A DNA stretch of 10,089 nt from Thiotrichaceae bacterium (GTDB taxonomy: Bacteria; Pseudomonadota; Gammaproteobacteria; Thiotrichales; Thiotrichaceae): the NCBI GenBank assembly GCA_027008665.1, contig JALVEA010000250.1, forward strand, positions 1 through 10,089, in the 5' to 3' direction. The notes below the pieces were generated by a model that was not told the DNA's origin, made no database searches, and worked only from the letters and a program-made list of their open reading frames with translations. This document shows, in pieces, positions 1 to 8,900 of the stretch (positions within the stretch are counted from its first letter, which is position 1; each line of letters opens with the position of its first letter). The position numbers and the translations under genes were made by a program.

Positions 1-1
1 C

Positions 2-421
2 AATGCCAGTGCTGGACCATTGTTTAAAAAATTAATCAAAACAATCAAAAGACATAGCCGTCTAAAAAGTGTTAAATATACAGGTATTTTATGGATGCAA
101 GGTGAGGAAGATTCACGTCATTCAAGCGCCGCACGCACTTACTCCCAAAATTTATCAGAATTTGTTCGCGCACTGCGTAAAGAACTACATGCCCCCTCAC
201 TTACCTTTTTTATTGGCGAGGTAAACCCTCCCATTAAAGCCTTTCCTTATCGTGAAATTGTGCGTAAAGCACAAAAAAATTCTACCGCTAGAATTCGAAA
301 TAGTCGTCTTGTTTCAACACAAGGTTTGGAAAAACAACAGGATAATTTGCATTACAATACCGCTGGTCAATTAGCTTTAGGCATACGTTTTGCCAAAGCA
401 TTTATACAAACGGCTCGATAA
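2..421 (+). CDS. SGNH/GDSL esterase, sialate O-acetylesterase (CE6)-like, C-terminal part
   Basis: The gene runs in from the left edge: the frame is open from base 2, and 139 residues are visible before the TAA stop. Two blocks of the SGNH hydrolase fold can be seen. WMQGEEDS (about residues 31-38 of the visible part) is the Trp-x-Gln-Gly-Glu block typical of the sialate O-acetylesterase/CE6-type family. DNLHYNTAGQ (114-123) supplies the Asp-x-x-His of the catalytic triad, just before the final helix. The Ser of the N-terminal GDS-type block must lie outside the window. Family members remove acetyl groups from sugars or polysaccharides; the substrate here cannot be read. A TTG at 20-22 could be taken as a start, but the frame is open upstream and the N-terminal half of the fold is missing, so it is almost certainly internal. 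The next gene follows after 59 bases on the same strand. Confidence 0.8.
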   Translation, partial: NASAGPLFKKLIKTIKRHSRLKSVKYTGILWMQGEEDSRHSSAARTYSQNLSEFVRALRKELHAPSLTFFIGEVNPPIKAFPYREIVRKAQKNSTARIRNSRLVSTQGLEKQQDNLHYNTAGQLALGIRFAKAFIQTAR

Positions 422-480
422 TTCTTCGACCATTTTATTATTAAATGACCCTCTCTAAAAAATAAAGATGAGACAATAAA

Positions 481-1182
481 ATGAATATCAAATCCACATT
501 AAGCGTAGTTTCCTTACTTTCTATTTTAGCGTTGCAACCTGTTTTAGGTGCAACAAATAATCTTGAACTGAGTGAATCCGATATTATCGATATCCTCAAT
601 GGAAAAATGGAAAAAGTACAAACCACTCAAAAGCACATTCCCATTTCTGATCAAAAACCACCTGTAGTACAAGTACAAAGGAGCAAGTCACAGGTAGAAA
701 AACCACGATATATTGCACCTGCTAGAACTTATACCCCACCAAGAAGAGTAAACCATTCCTCTATTCCAGCGTGGAGAAGACCAGCGGGACAAACCATGAC
801 ACGCAGTGCAGATGATGCATTATTTGGTGCCGCAAAAAGTAAAAATATGTTTTTATTAAAACAGTTAATTGCAGAAGGGGCGAATGTAAATCATCAAAAT
901 TTTAATGGTGAAACAGCGCTTCATATCGCCGCATCTTTAGGCAATTTACAAATGGTGAAATATTTAGTAAGTCAAGGTGCCAATATACATGCACGTACAG
1001 GAACTCAATGGATGCCAATTCATCATGCAATACGTTTTAATCATTTAAATGTTGCTAATTACTTGATTTCACGAAAAGCCTTATTACGACATAAAACCAT
1101 TGATGGATTTACCGCATTGGATTTTGCCAAAAAATCTAAAAATCCACAAATACAGGCAATTGCTAGAAAATATGGACGATAA
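481..1182 (+). CDS. Exported ankyrin-repeat protein (paralogue 1)
   Basis: A 233-residue protein with a clear Sec signal peptide: a short basic start (MNIK), a hydrophobic core at about residues 6-18, and a likely cleavage after VLG at residue 23. It is therefore expected in the periplasm or outside the cell. Residues 24-105 form a polar, probably disordered linker rich in Gln, Pro and Lys. It ends in IPAWRRPAGQTM, which the downstream paralogue shares almost exactly. Ankyrin repeats follow at about 110-140, 143-174 and 176-207 (with GETALHIAA and MPIHHAI as helix starts), and a short capping repeat DGFTALDFAKK runs from 208 to the end. Ankyrin repeats bind proteins; the partner is unknown. 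ATG at 481 is supported by the signal peptide directly behind it; the ribosome site (GATGAG near 468) is weak. The next gene is its tandem paralogue. Confidence 0.88.
   Translation: MNIKSTLSVVSLLSILALQPVLGATNNLELSESDIIDILNGKMEKVQTTQKHIPISDQKPPVVQVQRSKSQVEKPRYIAPARTYTPPRRVNHSSIPAWRRPAGQTMTRSADDALFGAAKSKNMFLLKQLIAEGANVNHQNFNGETALHIAASLGNLQMVKYLVSQGANIHARTGTQWMPIHHAIRFNHLNVANYLISRKALLRHKTIDGFTALDFAKKSKNPQIQAIARKYGR
1018..1044 (+). repeat. DNA-level remnant of the ankyrin gene duplication
   Basis: These 27 bases, encoding the start of the third ankyrin repeat (IHHAIRFNH), recur at 1869-1895 in the next gene with only two mismatches, both silent third-codon-position changes. They are the best preserved patch of a longer paralogous segment (about 766-1182 against 1618-2033). 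Within that segment I count roughly 90 of 138 aligned residues identical. Confidence 0.75.
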
Positions 1183-1191
1183 GAAACAAGA

Positions 1192-1240
1192 ATAAGGCTA
1201 CTCCTTAGGGTAGCCTTATCCGTTACATTAACGCTTTTAT
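1192..1240 (+). terminator. Strong hairpin after ankyrin gene 1, possible terminator
   Basis: ATAAGGCTAC (1192-1201) is exactly complementary to GTAGCCTTAT (1210-1219). The 8-base loop contains a further CC/GG pair, so the stem has at least 10 uninterrupted pairs. It starts 9 bases after the stop of the upstream gene. No T-run follows directly. A second small stem, CGTTA-CAT-TAACG (1221-1233), comes next and is followed by CTTTTAT. The hairpin may end the upstream transcript by a weak intrinsic mechanism or protect its 3' end. Because the stem is nearly symmetrical, it would form on either strand. Confidence 0.6.
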
Positions 1241-1301
1241 CTGTAATATTGCAGAATAAACAGATTTCCTCATTTATCCTCCACACCAAAATTCATGGAT
1301 G

Positions 1302-1314
1302 AAAGAGAGTAGAG
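1302..1314 (+). promoter_or_regulatory. Ribosome binding site that favours the GTG start at 1320
   Basis: The purine run AAAGAGAGTAGAG lies 5-17 bases ahead of GTG 1320. The in-frame ATG at 1299 has only CACCAAAATTC in front of it, without a Shine-Dalgarno-like stretch. Starting at GTG gives MNIKYSF, which matches the MNIKSTL start of the upstream paralogue and leaves a signal peptide of normal length. The ribosome site would otherwise be coding sequence. Confidence 0.65.
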
Positions 1315-1319
1315 ATAAA

Positions 1320-2033
1320 GTGAATATAAAATATAGTTTTAAAAAACAAATCTTAGCCCTTGCTATTATTCTTTTAGCAAGTTTTATCACTCAAATAGCA
1401 AATGCTGCTTACAATTCAGCTTACTTGACCCCTGAAGAAGTGAGAAAAATTAATCAAGAAACGATTATCCGCGAACAGGCAATACGTGTGCAAAAAAAGC
1501 GTATGAAGATAGCTCAAGAGCGTAAAAAACAATTAAAACGCGCTCAATTACAGCGACATTATGCCAAACGGGGGCAACGTTATTATGATCCATATTATCA
1601 AAAAGCCCGCTCTGTCCCTGCTTGGAGAAGGTCAGCAGGTCATACAATGACCAATAATCTCAATGATGCATTACTTAATGCTGCTAAAACTAGAAATCTA
1701 TCTTTAGTAAAAGAGCTTATTGCTGAAGGTGCAAATGTACATCATAAAAACTTCGATGGTGAATCTGCACTGCATATTGCGGCATCACTGGGTGATCTAC
1801 AGATGGTACGCTACCTGTTGACTCAAAGAGCTAATGTTAATGCACGCACTAGAAAAAATTGGTTGCCTATTCATCATGCGATACGTTTTAACCATCCTAT
1901 TGTTGCGAATTATTTGATCGCACATCAAGCCTCATTATGGATGAAAAATACAGACGGATTTAGCGCACTTGATTTTGCTAAAAGATCAAAAAATGTACGC
2001 CTGAATGCCATTGCTAGAAGGCATGGTCTTTAG
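1320..2033 (+). CDS. Exported ankyrin-repeat protein (paralogue 2)
   Basis: With the preferred GTG start the protein has 237 residues; the in-frame ATG at 1299 would add seven. The N-terminus is a signal peptide (KK at 8-9, hydrophobic core about 10-25) with a likely cleavage at IANA-AYN after residue 29. Residues about 38-85 form a very basic, probably helical or coiled segment rich in Lys, Arg and Gln, followed by a Tyr-rich stretch (RYYDPYYQ). This is unlike the linker of the upstream paralogue. VPAWRRSAGHTM (99-110) then restores the similarity. Ankyrin repeats follow at about 115-145, 148-178 and 181-211, with a short cap to the C-terminus. The ankyrin part is about 65% identical to that of the upstream gene by my own count. 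Function is unknown: probably a periplasmic or secreted binding protein. The gene meets cobN tail-to-tail with a 4-base overlap. Confidence 0.87.
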   Translation: MNIKYSFKKQILALAIILLASFITQIANAAYNSAYLTPEEVRKINQETIIREQAIRVQKKRMKIAQERKKQLKRAQLQRHYAKRGQRYYDPYYQKARSVPAWRRSAGHTMTNNLNDALLNAAKTRNLSLVKELIAEGANVHHKNFDGESALHIAASLGDLQMVRYLLTQRANVNARTRKNWLPIHHAIRFNHPIVANYLIAHQASLWMKNTDGFSALDFAKRSKNVRLNAIARRHGL

Positions 2034-5000
2034 TTATAGATTTTATAAGTATGGGGAATAAATTCCCCTTCTTCCTTTTCGCCTATTTCTAAAATAATCT
2101 CTTCTATTTTCTCACGATAATCTTCTGGATTTTCCCATAAGCCGCGTTGCATTGCTTCTAATAAACGCTCTGCCATTTCCTTCATTGCTTGGGGATTGTT
2201 TTCTTGTAAAAATTGTTTATTTTCAGTATTTAATAAATAACTATCGCTTACTTTTTCATATTGATAATCTTTGATTAAATCGGTTGTGGCATCATAGGCA
2301 AATAAATAATCCACGGTGGCTGCCATTTCAAACGCACCTTTATAGCCGTGTCGTTGCATTCCTTTAATCCATTTAGGATTTAAAACACGCGCACGGATAA
2401 CGCGGTTTAATTCTTCTTCTAAAGTGCGTATTTTAGGAGAGTCAGGGTTGGAATGATCACCATGATAAACCTGTGGGGTTTTACCGCTGAGTACCGCAAT
2501 GGCATTACTCATGCCACCTTGAAATTGGTAATAATCATCGGAATCGAGCAGATCATGTTCACGATTATCTTGATTTTGTAGCACCACTTCTAAAGCTGCT
2601 AAACGATGCTCAAAAATGGCATGGGCATTTTCTCCAATACCCTCCCCTGCTTGCTGATTGCTATAAGCATAGCCTCCCCAATTCACATAGGCAGCGGCAA
2701 GGTCTTCTTTATCATCCCAGCAACGTTGATCAATTAAACCTTGTAAACCTGCACCGTAACTATTGGGCTTAGAACCAAACACTCGAAACCCTGCCTGTAG
2801 ACGCGCTTGTTGTTGTTCTAATCCTTTTTGTTGTAATAAATCACAGTCCTTTTGAATATGATCTCGAATGGGATTTAATCCTGCGGGGTCTTCATAATCT
2901 GCAATTATCTGCACAGCACGATCAAATAAACGCATAACATTGGGAAAGGCATCTCGAAAAAAACCAGAAATTCGCAAAGTCACATCCACCCGCGGACGAT
3001 TCATTTGCATCGCAGGAATGACATTAAAATCAATCACTCGCCCACTTAATGGTTCCCAAACAGGTTCGACTCCCATTAATGCAAAGGCTTGTGCAATATC
3101 ATCCCCGCCTGTTCGCATGGTGGAAGTTCCCCACACAGACAACCCTAAAGTTTTAGGATAATCACCGTATTGTTGCAAATAACGTATAATTAATTGCTCG
3201 GCTGATTTTTGTCCTAATTCATAGGCACTTCGAGTGGGAATGGCGCGTGTATCAACTGAATAGAAATTACGCCCTGTGGGAAGTACATCTAACCGTCCGC
3301 GTGTGGGCGCACCACTTGGGCCTGCGGGGACAAATTTTCCTGATAAACCACGTAGTAGCTGATGGATTTCATTATCACCACAGGCCTCAAGTTTAGGGAT
3401 GATGATTTGTTGCAAATAAGTTAATACCGCTTCAGTTGCAGGTGTTTTAAACTTGAAAATAGCAACTAATAATGACGATAAATTTGAGACAGGTTTATCT
3501 GTTGCCGTCTCTTTAGAGTGAATCGGATTAAGAAGCGTAGTTTTAATTAGCTTTTTAGCCAATAATTCCAAGCGTTCACGCGTATCAGCATGGGTTCGCC
3601 ATAAGCTATCACTAAGCGGTTGCAAAATAGCAGGTTTATCTCCCGTCCAAACTTGAGTGCTAATCTGCAAAGGATCAAAATCAAGTTGCAGATCTTCGGC
3701 TAAGGCAGTCAAGATACCCTTGTCTTCTGCTTTATTCCCCCGTGATAAACGTGATAAAGCCACTAAGGTATCAATGCGCTGTTCGTCTTTTGGTGATTCT
3801 CCTAAAATATGCAAACCATCACGAATTTGACTTTCTTTTAATTCGCATAAATAAGTATCCAATTCATTTAGTCGCTCATTATCCTCCGTTGCTGATAATT
3901 CTTGATCTAGTTTAGATTGTTCTAATGCCATTAATATTTTTTCACGTAAATATTGCTCACGACGCGCATCTAAGCCCATTGCCTGATAATACTCATCCAC
4001 CAATTGCTCTAATTGTGCTAGTTCCCCGTAATTTTCAGCGCGGGTCATCGCTGGCATTAAATGATCAATAATCACCGCTTGGGCGCGTCGTTTTGCTTGT
4101 GTGCCTTCTCCTGGGTCATTAACGATAAAAGGATAAAGATGCGGCATTGCACCCAGTGCAATTTCAGACCAGCAACCGTTAGAAAGCGCGACACTTTTTC
4201 CCGGAAGCCATTCTAAATTGCCGTGTTTGCCAATATGCGCTATCGCATCTACTTGATATTCATGCCGTAGCCAAAAATAAAAAGCCAAATAATGATGTGG
4301 AGGCACTAAATCAGGATCATGATAAGTGGCATTAATATCCAAATGATACCCCCGTGCAGGTTGTACCCCTACAAAGGTTTCCCCAAGCCGAATGCCTGCA
4401 ATCATAATACGCCCATTGCGTACTTTAATATCCGCATCCGCACTGCCCCACCGCTTTAAAACCGCCTCTTGATTTTCTTTTGGCATGGCATTGAAATACC
4501 GCTGATAGCTTGCTAAAGAAAGACTTTGCTGACAAGGACGTTGTGCTAAATAGCTAGGATCATTAGTGATATTCGCTTGCAGTGCTTGAATCAGCTCATT
4601 GCCATTTTTTGGCAATGTATCAATAGGATAGCCCGCCTTTTTTAAAGCGCGTAAAATATTTAAAGTAGACGCTGGCGTATCTAAACCAACCCCATTAGCA
4701 ATGCGTCCATCATGGGTTGGATAATTTGCCAAAATCAGCGCAATACGTTTTTTATCGTTATCTTTATGCCGTAAACGCGCCCAATGATAGGCTAACTTGG
4801 CACAAAACCGAGCGCGTTCTGGATGCAGTTGATAGGAGATAACATCCATTTGACTACGCGAATCCCGTTGTAAAACCGTTTTAAAGCTAATTGCACGACT
4901 AATAATGCGCCCATCCATTTCGGGTAAGGCAATATTCATGGCTAAATCACGCGCGCGCAAACCCAACGGATGTTGTTGCCAATCCTGCTGACTATTGGCA

Positions 5001-5890
5001 GCTAAAATCAATTGAATCACCGCAATATCAGCTTGAAATAGAGCGGTATTTTCAGTGGCATTATCATTAGTCTGATTGACTGAAAAACTGGTGGTATTAA
5101 GAATAATATCCGCCTGAGATTGTTCACACAGCAAATCAACCAATGCCATACTGCTGGCTTGTTTTAAGGAGCTAATTACAATCGGCAAAGGATTCAAGCC
5201 CTGCTGTTGTAGAATTTTTAGTAACTGATCAAAGGCTTGCGTCTGTCCCGATTGAATATGCGAGCGATAAATCAAAAGTATTGCAACCGATTGATTCTGT
5301 TTCCATTGCCTTTGCCAATCAGCCAAACTCGCCTGCTCTATTTGCGGATGATAAATCCACTCTTTTGGTAATTGTCGAGGAGGCTCCCAATCCATTTCTA
5401 TTTGAAAAAAACGATTCCCCAGCCATGCAAAAAAATTATTGATATTACGCTGCCCTGCCTGCCTTAAATAATGCCAACAGTATAAACAATCCTCCTGCTC
5501 TACATTACTATAAGCCAAGAGTTGCACATCCATTTGATCATCCCCCGGCACAATAATTAAAGGGATAGTTTTCGCTTGAGTCAATACTTGCAATTGCTCC
5601 AGACCATAACGCCAATAGGATTCTCCCCCTAGTAGCGAAACAATAATCAATTTAGCCGACTCCAATACCGCATCGGCATAAAGATCGAAAGCTGCGGGTT
5701 TATTTAAATGCACCAAATTAGCAAGACGAATTGAAGGGTAATCTTCGGGAAGATTTTTTATTACCTGTGACAATAAAGCCAAAGAACTGTCTTGGGCAGA
5801 TAAAATAATAATATCCGCCCTAGTTTGTTGCAGATCAATAATCCCTTCTTCATCTGTAAACCCACCGGGTTTAGCCGTGAGTAAATGCAT
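2030..5890 (-). CDS. cobN: Cobaltochelatase large subunit CobN
   Basis: A 1286-residue member of the CobN/Mg-chelatase H family, full length for CobN. With an AAA+ CobS/CobT or ChlI/ChlD-type partner it inserts Co2+ into hydrogenobyrinic acid a,c-diamide, an ATP-driven step of the aerobic cobalamin pathway in the cytoplasm. Visible signatures: the N-terminal MHLLTAKPGG with ADIIILSAQDSS and the LLGGESYWRYG block; HIGKHGNLEW at 552-561, with the conserved HxGxHG; VNDPGEGTQAKRR from 590; FVPAGPSGAPTRGR from 853; WGTSTMRTGGDD at 920-931. The start at MHLL matches the usual CobN N-terminus, although the ribosome site (AAGAGAT) is modest. Residues about 795-830 are low in conservation and look like a family-variable loop. 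The gene begins 12 bases after the nrdA stop, so it is probably co-transcribed with it. No cobS, cobT, cobW or chlI/chlD partner is in the window. CobN rather than ChlH or BchH is chosen from the motif wording and the lack of chlorophyll genes. Confidence 0.93.
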   Translation of the reverse strand: MHLLTAKPGGFTDEEGIIDLQQTRADIIILSAQDSSLALLSQVIKNLPEDYPSIRLANLVHLNKPAAFDLYADAVLESAKLIIVSLLGGESYWRYGLEQLQVLTQAKTIPLIIVPGDDQMDVQLLAYSNVEQEDCLYCWHYLRQAGQRNINNFFAWLGNRFFQIEMDWEPPRQLPKEWIYHPQIEQASLADWQRQWKQNQSVAILLIYRSHIQSGQTQAFDQLLKILQQQGLNPLPIVISSLKQASSMALVDLLCEQSQADIILNTTSFSVNQTNDNATENTALFQADIAVIQLILAANSQQDWQQHPLGLRARDLAMNIALPEMDGRIISRAISFKTVLQRDSRSQMDVISYQLHPERARFCAKLAYHWARLRHKDNDKKRIALILANYPTHDGRIANGVGLDTPASTLNILRALKKAGYPIDTLPKNGNELIQALQANITNDPSYLAQRPCQQSLSLASYQRYFNAMPKENQEAVLKRWGSADADIKVRNGRIMIAGIRLGETFVGVQPARGYHLDINATYHDPDLVPPHHYLAFYFWLRHEYQVDAIAHIGKHGNLEWLPGKSVALSNGCWSEIALGAMPHLYPFIVNDPGEGTQAKRRAQAVIIDHLMPAMTRAENYGELAQLEQLVDEYYQAMGLDARREQYLREKILMALEQSKLDQELSATEDNERLNELDTYLCELKESQIRDGLHILGESPKDEQRIDTLVALSRLSRGNKAEDKGILTALAEDLQLDFDPLQISTQVWTGDKPAILQPLSDSLWRTHADTRERLELLAKKLIKTTLLNPIHSKETATDKPVSNLSSLLVAIFKFKTPATEAVLTYLQQIIIPKLEACGDNEIHQLLRGLSGKFVPAGPSGAPTRGRLDVLPTGRNFYSVDTRAIPTRSAYELGQKSAEQLIIRYLQQYGDYPKTLGLSVWGTSTMRTGGDDIAQAFALMGVEPVWEPLSGRVIDFNVIPAMQMNRPRVDVTLRISGFFRDAFPNVMRLFDRAVQIIADYEDPAGLNPIRDHIQKDCDLLQQKGLEQQQARLQAGFRVFGSKPNSYGAGLQGLIDQRCWDDKEDLAAAYVNWGGYAYSNQQAGEGIGENAHAIFEHRLAALEVVLQNQDNREHDLLDSDDYYQFQGGMSNAIAVLSGKTPQVYHGDHSNPDSPKIRTLEEELNRVIRARVLNPKWIKGMQRHGYKGAFEMAATVDYLFAYDATTDLIKDYQYEKVSDSYLLNTENKQFLQENNPQAMKEMAERLLEAMQRGLWENPEDYREKIEEIILEIGEKEEGEFIPHTYKIYN
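2053..2079 (+). terminator. Candidate terminator of ankyrin gene 2, inside the 3' end of cobN
   Basis: GGGGAAT (2053-2059) pairs with ATTCCCC (2062-2068). In practice this is a stem of six pairs with a TAAA loop, followed on the plus strand by a pyrimidine-rich tail (TTCTTCCTTTT). It begins 19 bases after the stop of the second ankyrin gene, the expected place for an intrinsic terminator. It also lies within the last codons of the opposing cobN. The tail is interrupted by C, so strength is uncertain. Confidence 0.45.
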
Positions 5891-5902
5891 AAGAAGTATC
5901 TC

Positions 5903-8900
5903 TTATTGACAAGCTTCACATTCAGGATCAAGTATCGAGCAAGCGGATGGGGCTTTTGCCGTTGAAGCGATGCTATTATCCTCGCTAGAAGCAGGGTTAA
6001 TACGGTCATCAGATGTTTTTTCCATATGGGTTGCTCCCATTGAACGTAGATAATACGTGGTTTTAAGTCCACGCACCCAAGCGAGTTTATAGAGATTGTC
6101 CAGCTTTGCACCCGAAGGCTTTGACATATAAAGATTTAATGATTGTCCTTGATCAATCCATTTTTGACGACGGCTTGCCGCTTCGATCAACCAGCGAGGA
6201 TCAATTTCAAAGGCGGTTAAATATTTCGCTTTTAATACCTCTGGAATACGTTCAATGGGTTGTACACTGCCATCGAAATATTTCATATCGTTAATCATCA
6301 CCTGATCCCAAAGCCCTAGCTGTTTTAACTCATTGACCATATAAGGATTAACAATGGTAAATTCACCCGATAAATTCGACTTTACAAATAGGTTTTGATA
6401 GGTCGGCTCAATGGATTGGCTAACACCGCAGATATTTGAAATAGTCGCCGTTGGGGCAATTGCCATTACATTAGAATTACGCATACCGTACTGCTGGATG
6501 CTTGCACGCAAACGATCCCAATCTAAGGTACTGGATTTATCCACTTGATAATATTCGCCACGCTCTTTTTCCATTAAATCTAAAGAATCAATCGGTAAAA
6601 TACCCTGACTCCAAAGTGACCCTTTATAAGTAGAGTAAGCACCGCGTTCTTTTGCTAGCTTATTTGAACCTTGAATCGCAAAATAAGAAATAGCTTCCAT
6701 ACTACGGTCTGCAAAATCAATCGCCTCTTCGGAAGCATAAGAGAGATTGAGTTTATACAGTGCATCTTGAAAGCCCATCATACCTAATCCAACTGGGCGA
6801 TGTTGTAAATTAGAACGACGTGCTTGAGGGACGCTGTAATAATTGTATTCAATCACATTATCTAGCATACGCATGGCGGTAGTAATGGTTTTTTCTAGCA
6901 TCTTCATATCGATGCCTTTTGCTGTGGTATGGGCTGCAAGATTGACTGAACCAAGATTGCAAACAGCGATTTCGTCAATATTTGTATGTAAGGTAATTTC
7001 TGTGCATAAATTAGACGAATGTACCACACCAACATGCTGATTGCTGTATCGAATATTACAAGGGTCTTTAAAAGTCAGCCAAGGGTGACCTGTTTCAAAC
7101 AGCATCCCTAACATCTTGCGCCATAAATCTTGCGCTTTAATTGTTTTAAAAAGACGCATTTCACCACGAGCTGCTTTATCCTCATATTCAAGGTATTTTT
7201 TCTTAAATGCCTTGCCATAAAGCTCATGTAATTCAGGGGTTTCATCGGGGGAAAATAAGGTCCAATCCTGTTCTTTTGCCACACGTTCCATAAATAAATC
7301 AGGAATCCAATGCGCTGTATTCATATCATGGGTACGGCGACGCTCATCACCTGTATTTTTACGCAACTCTAAAAATTCTTCGATATCAATATGCCATGTT
7401 TCAAGATAGGCGCAAAAAGCCCCTTTTCTTTTCCCTCCATTATGAACCAGTGCTGATGTGGTCATATAAGACTCATCACCTTCCACCTTTAGATCAAAAA
7501 CAAAGGATTCAGTTGGAATGCTTTTTACACTGCGTACTCGACTGTATAAGTGACCATTATAGTTTAACCAATTATATTTTTTAATCGCTTGACAACCAAT
7601 GCGGCTAGCAATTTCTTTTACCGCTGGAATTCGTACATCATAAGCTTTAGTCGTTCCCTTAAAATGAATTTTTGTACCATCACAGCGCGCTCCAGTATGT
7701 GCATTTTCACGTTCTCTATATTGTCCAGCCGTCGGTACGCCCAAACGTAAACACTGATAACGCAAGCCTTCGACAAGCGGATAGGAAGTATTGGTAAAAT
7801 AGATTTCCTTACCTCGACTAACACCACCATCCGTTTCTAATAAACCTTGCAATAGTGCTAATGTTTGTGAATGAGGTAAATGGCTATAACGACGTGCTAT
7901 GTGTTTTTTATGATCAACATCATAAATTTCATCATAACTAAAGGGTAATGTTGCAACACCCGCACCTGTTATACGCCCTGTGGTTCCATCACCTAATACA
8001 GCTTGCCTAGTTGCCCAATGAATTTGAATATAATTTTCATTTCTACCGCTTTCCCAGAAATGAATATGGCGTTGATTTAAATAATCACGTACAAATTGTA
8101 AATGCTTATCATTTTTTGGATTACCAGAAACGCCCCATTCCCTACTATTTTTAGACAAGTGTCCGTCACCGAGTAAAATACCGTAAAGACGCGCATCATC
8201 TTCTCCAAAATCATCAACAGGGATGATTTCTTTGGGAATAACCTGTGCAATATAGTCACCTTTTTGCAATTCTCCTGCATCAACCCACTCAGGTTTCACT
8301 TTGCCTTTTTCTAACCAAGCAAGGGTACGATGATTAGCCTGCTCTAATGGAATATTGCGAATCGCATAAAAAGGATGCCCAGCAGTGACTTTAGTGGGTT
8401 TAATAGCATGTTTAATATCAACCGCGACCATTGGATCATGCTGGTTATAAAGCATACGTTCTATGACTTCACGGTAAGTACCACTAATGCCTAAGACTAA
8501 ATCACCCTGTTTAATATCACGAATTGCTTTAACACCATCGGCAGTATAAAGCGGTGTATCACCTGCAAAACATTGATTAACAGCGACAGCTGTATCATTG
8601 GCTACTTTCAAAAAAGGCACAACACCTTGCGATTTACCATTGGTTCCTTTGATATGTGAGCCTAAGCCGCGTACAGATGTCCAGTCATTGCCGAGTCCTC
8701 CTGCAAATTTAGATAATAGGGCATTATCTTTAATCGCATTGTAAATACCCGCTAAATCATCAGGTACGGTGGTGAGATAACAAGAGGAAAGTTGAGGGCG
8801 TAAACTGCCTGAATTAAATAGCGTCGGGGTGCTACTCATAAAATTGAAGCTTGATAATAAATTATAAAACTCAATCGTGCGTGCTTCACGGTCAATTTCA

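Noticed and set aside
20..22. TTG at 20 as the true start of the first gene
   Set aside because: The frame is open to the window edge and the esterase fold lacks its N-terminal half, so the gene is truncated by the window.
1299..1319. ATG at 1299 as the start of ankyrin gene 2
   Set aside because: It has no ribosome site in front of it, would bury the good purine run at 1302-1314 in coding sequence, and adds seven residues that the paralogue lacks. GTG 1320 is preferred, though not proven.
2940..3161. Open frame on the plus strand inside cobN, and similar ones inside nrdA (about 6106-6294, 6843-7040, 7396-7584, 9621-9812)
   Set aside because: All lie opposite strongly conserved coding sequence, and their products resemble no known protein. 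They are shadows.
5761..6111. Minus-strand open frame across the nrdA-cobN junction
   Set aside because: It overlaps the conserved C-terminus of NrdA and the N-terminus of CobN in another frame, with no recognisable product.
7439..8572. Group I or group II intron in nrdA
   Set aside because: The reading frame is continuous and carries intein blocks A, B, F and G, so removal happens at protein level.
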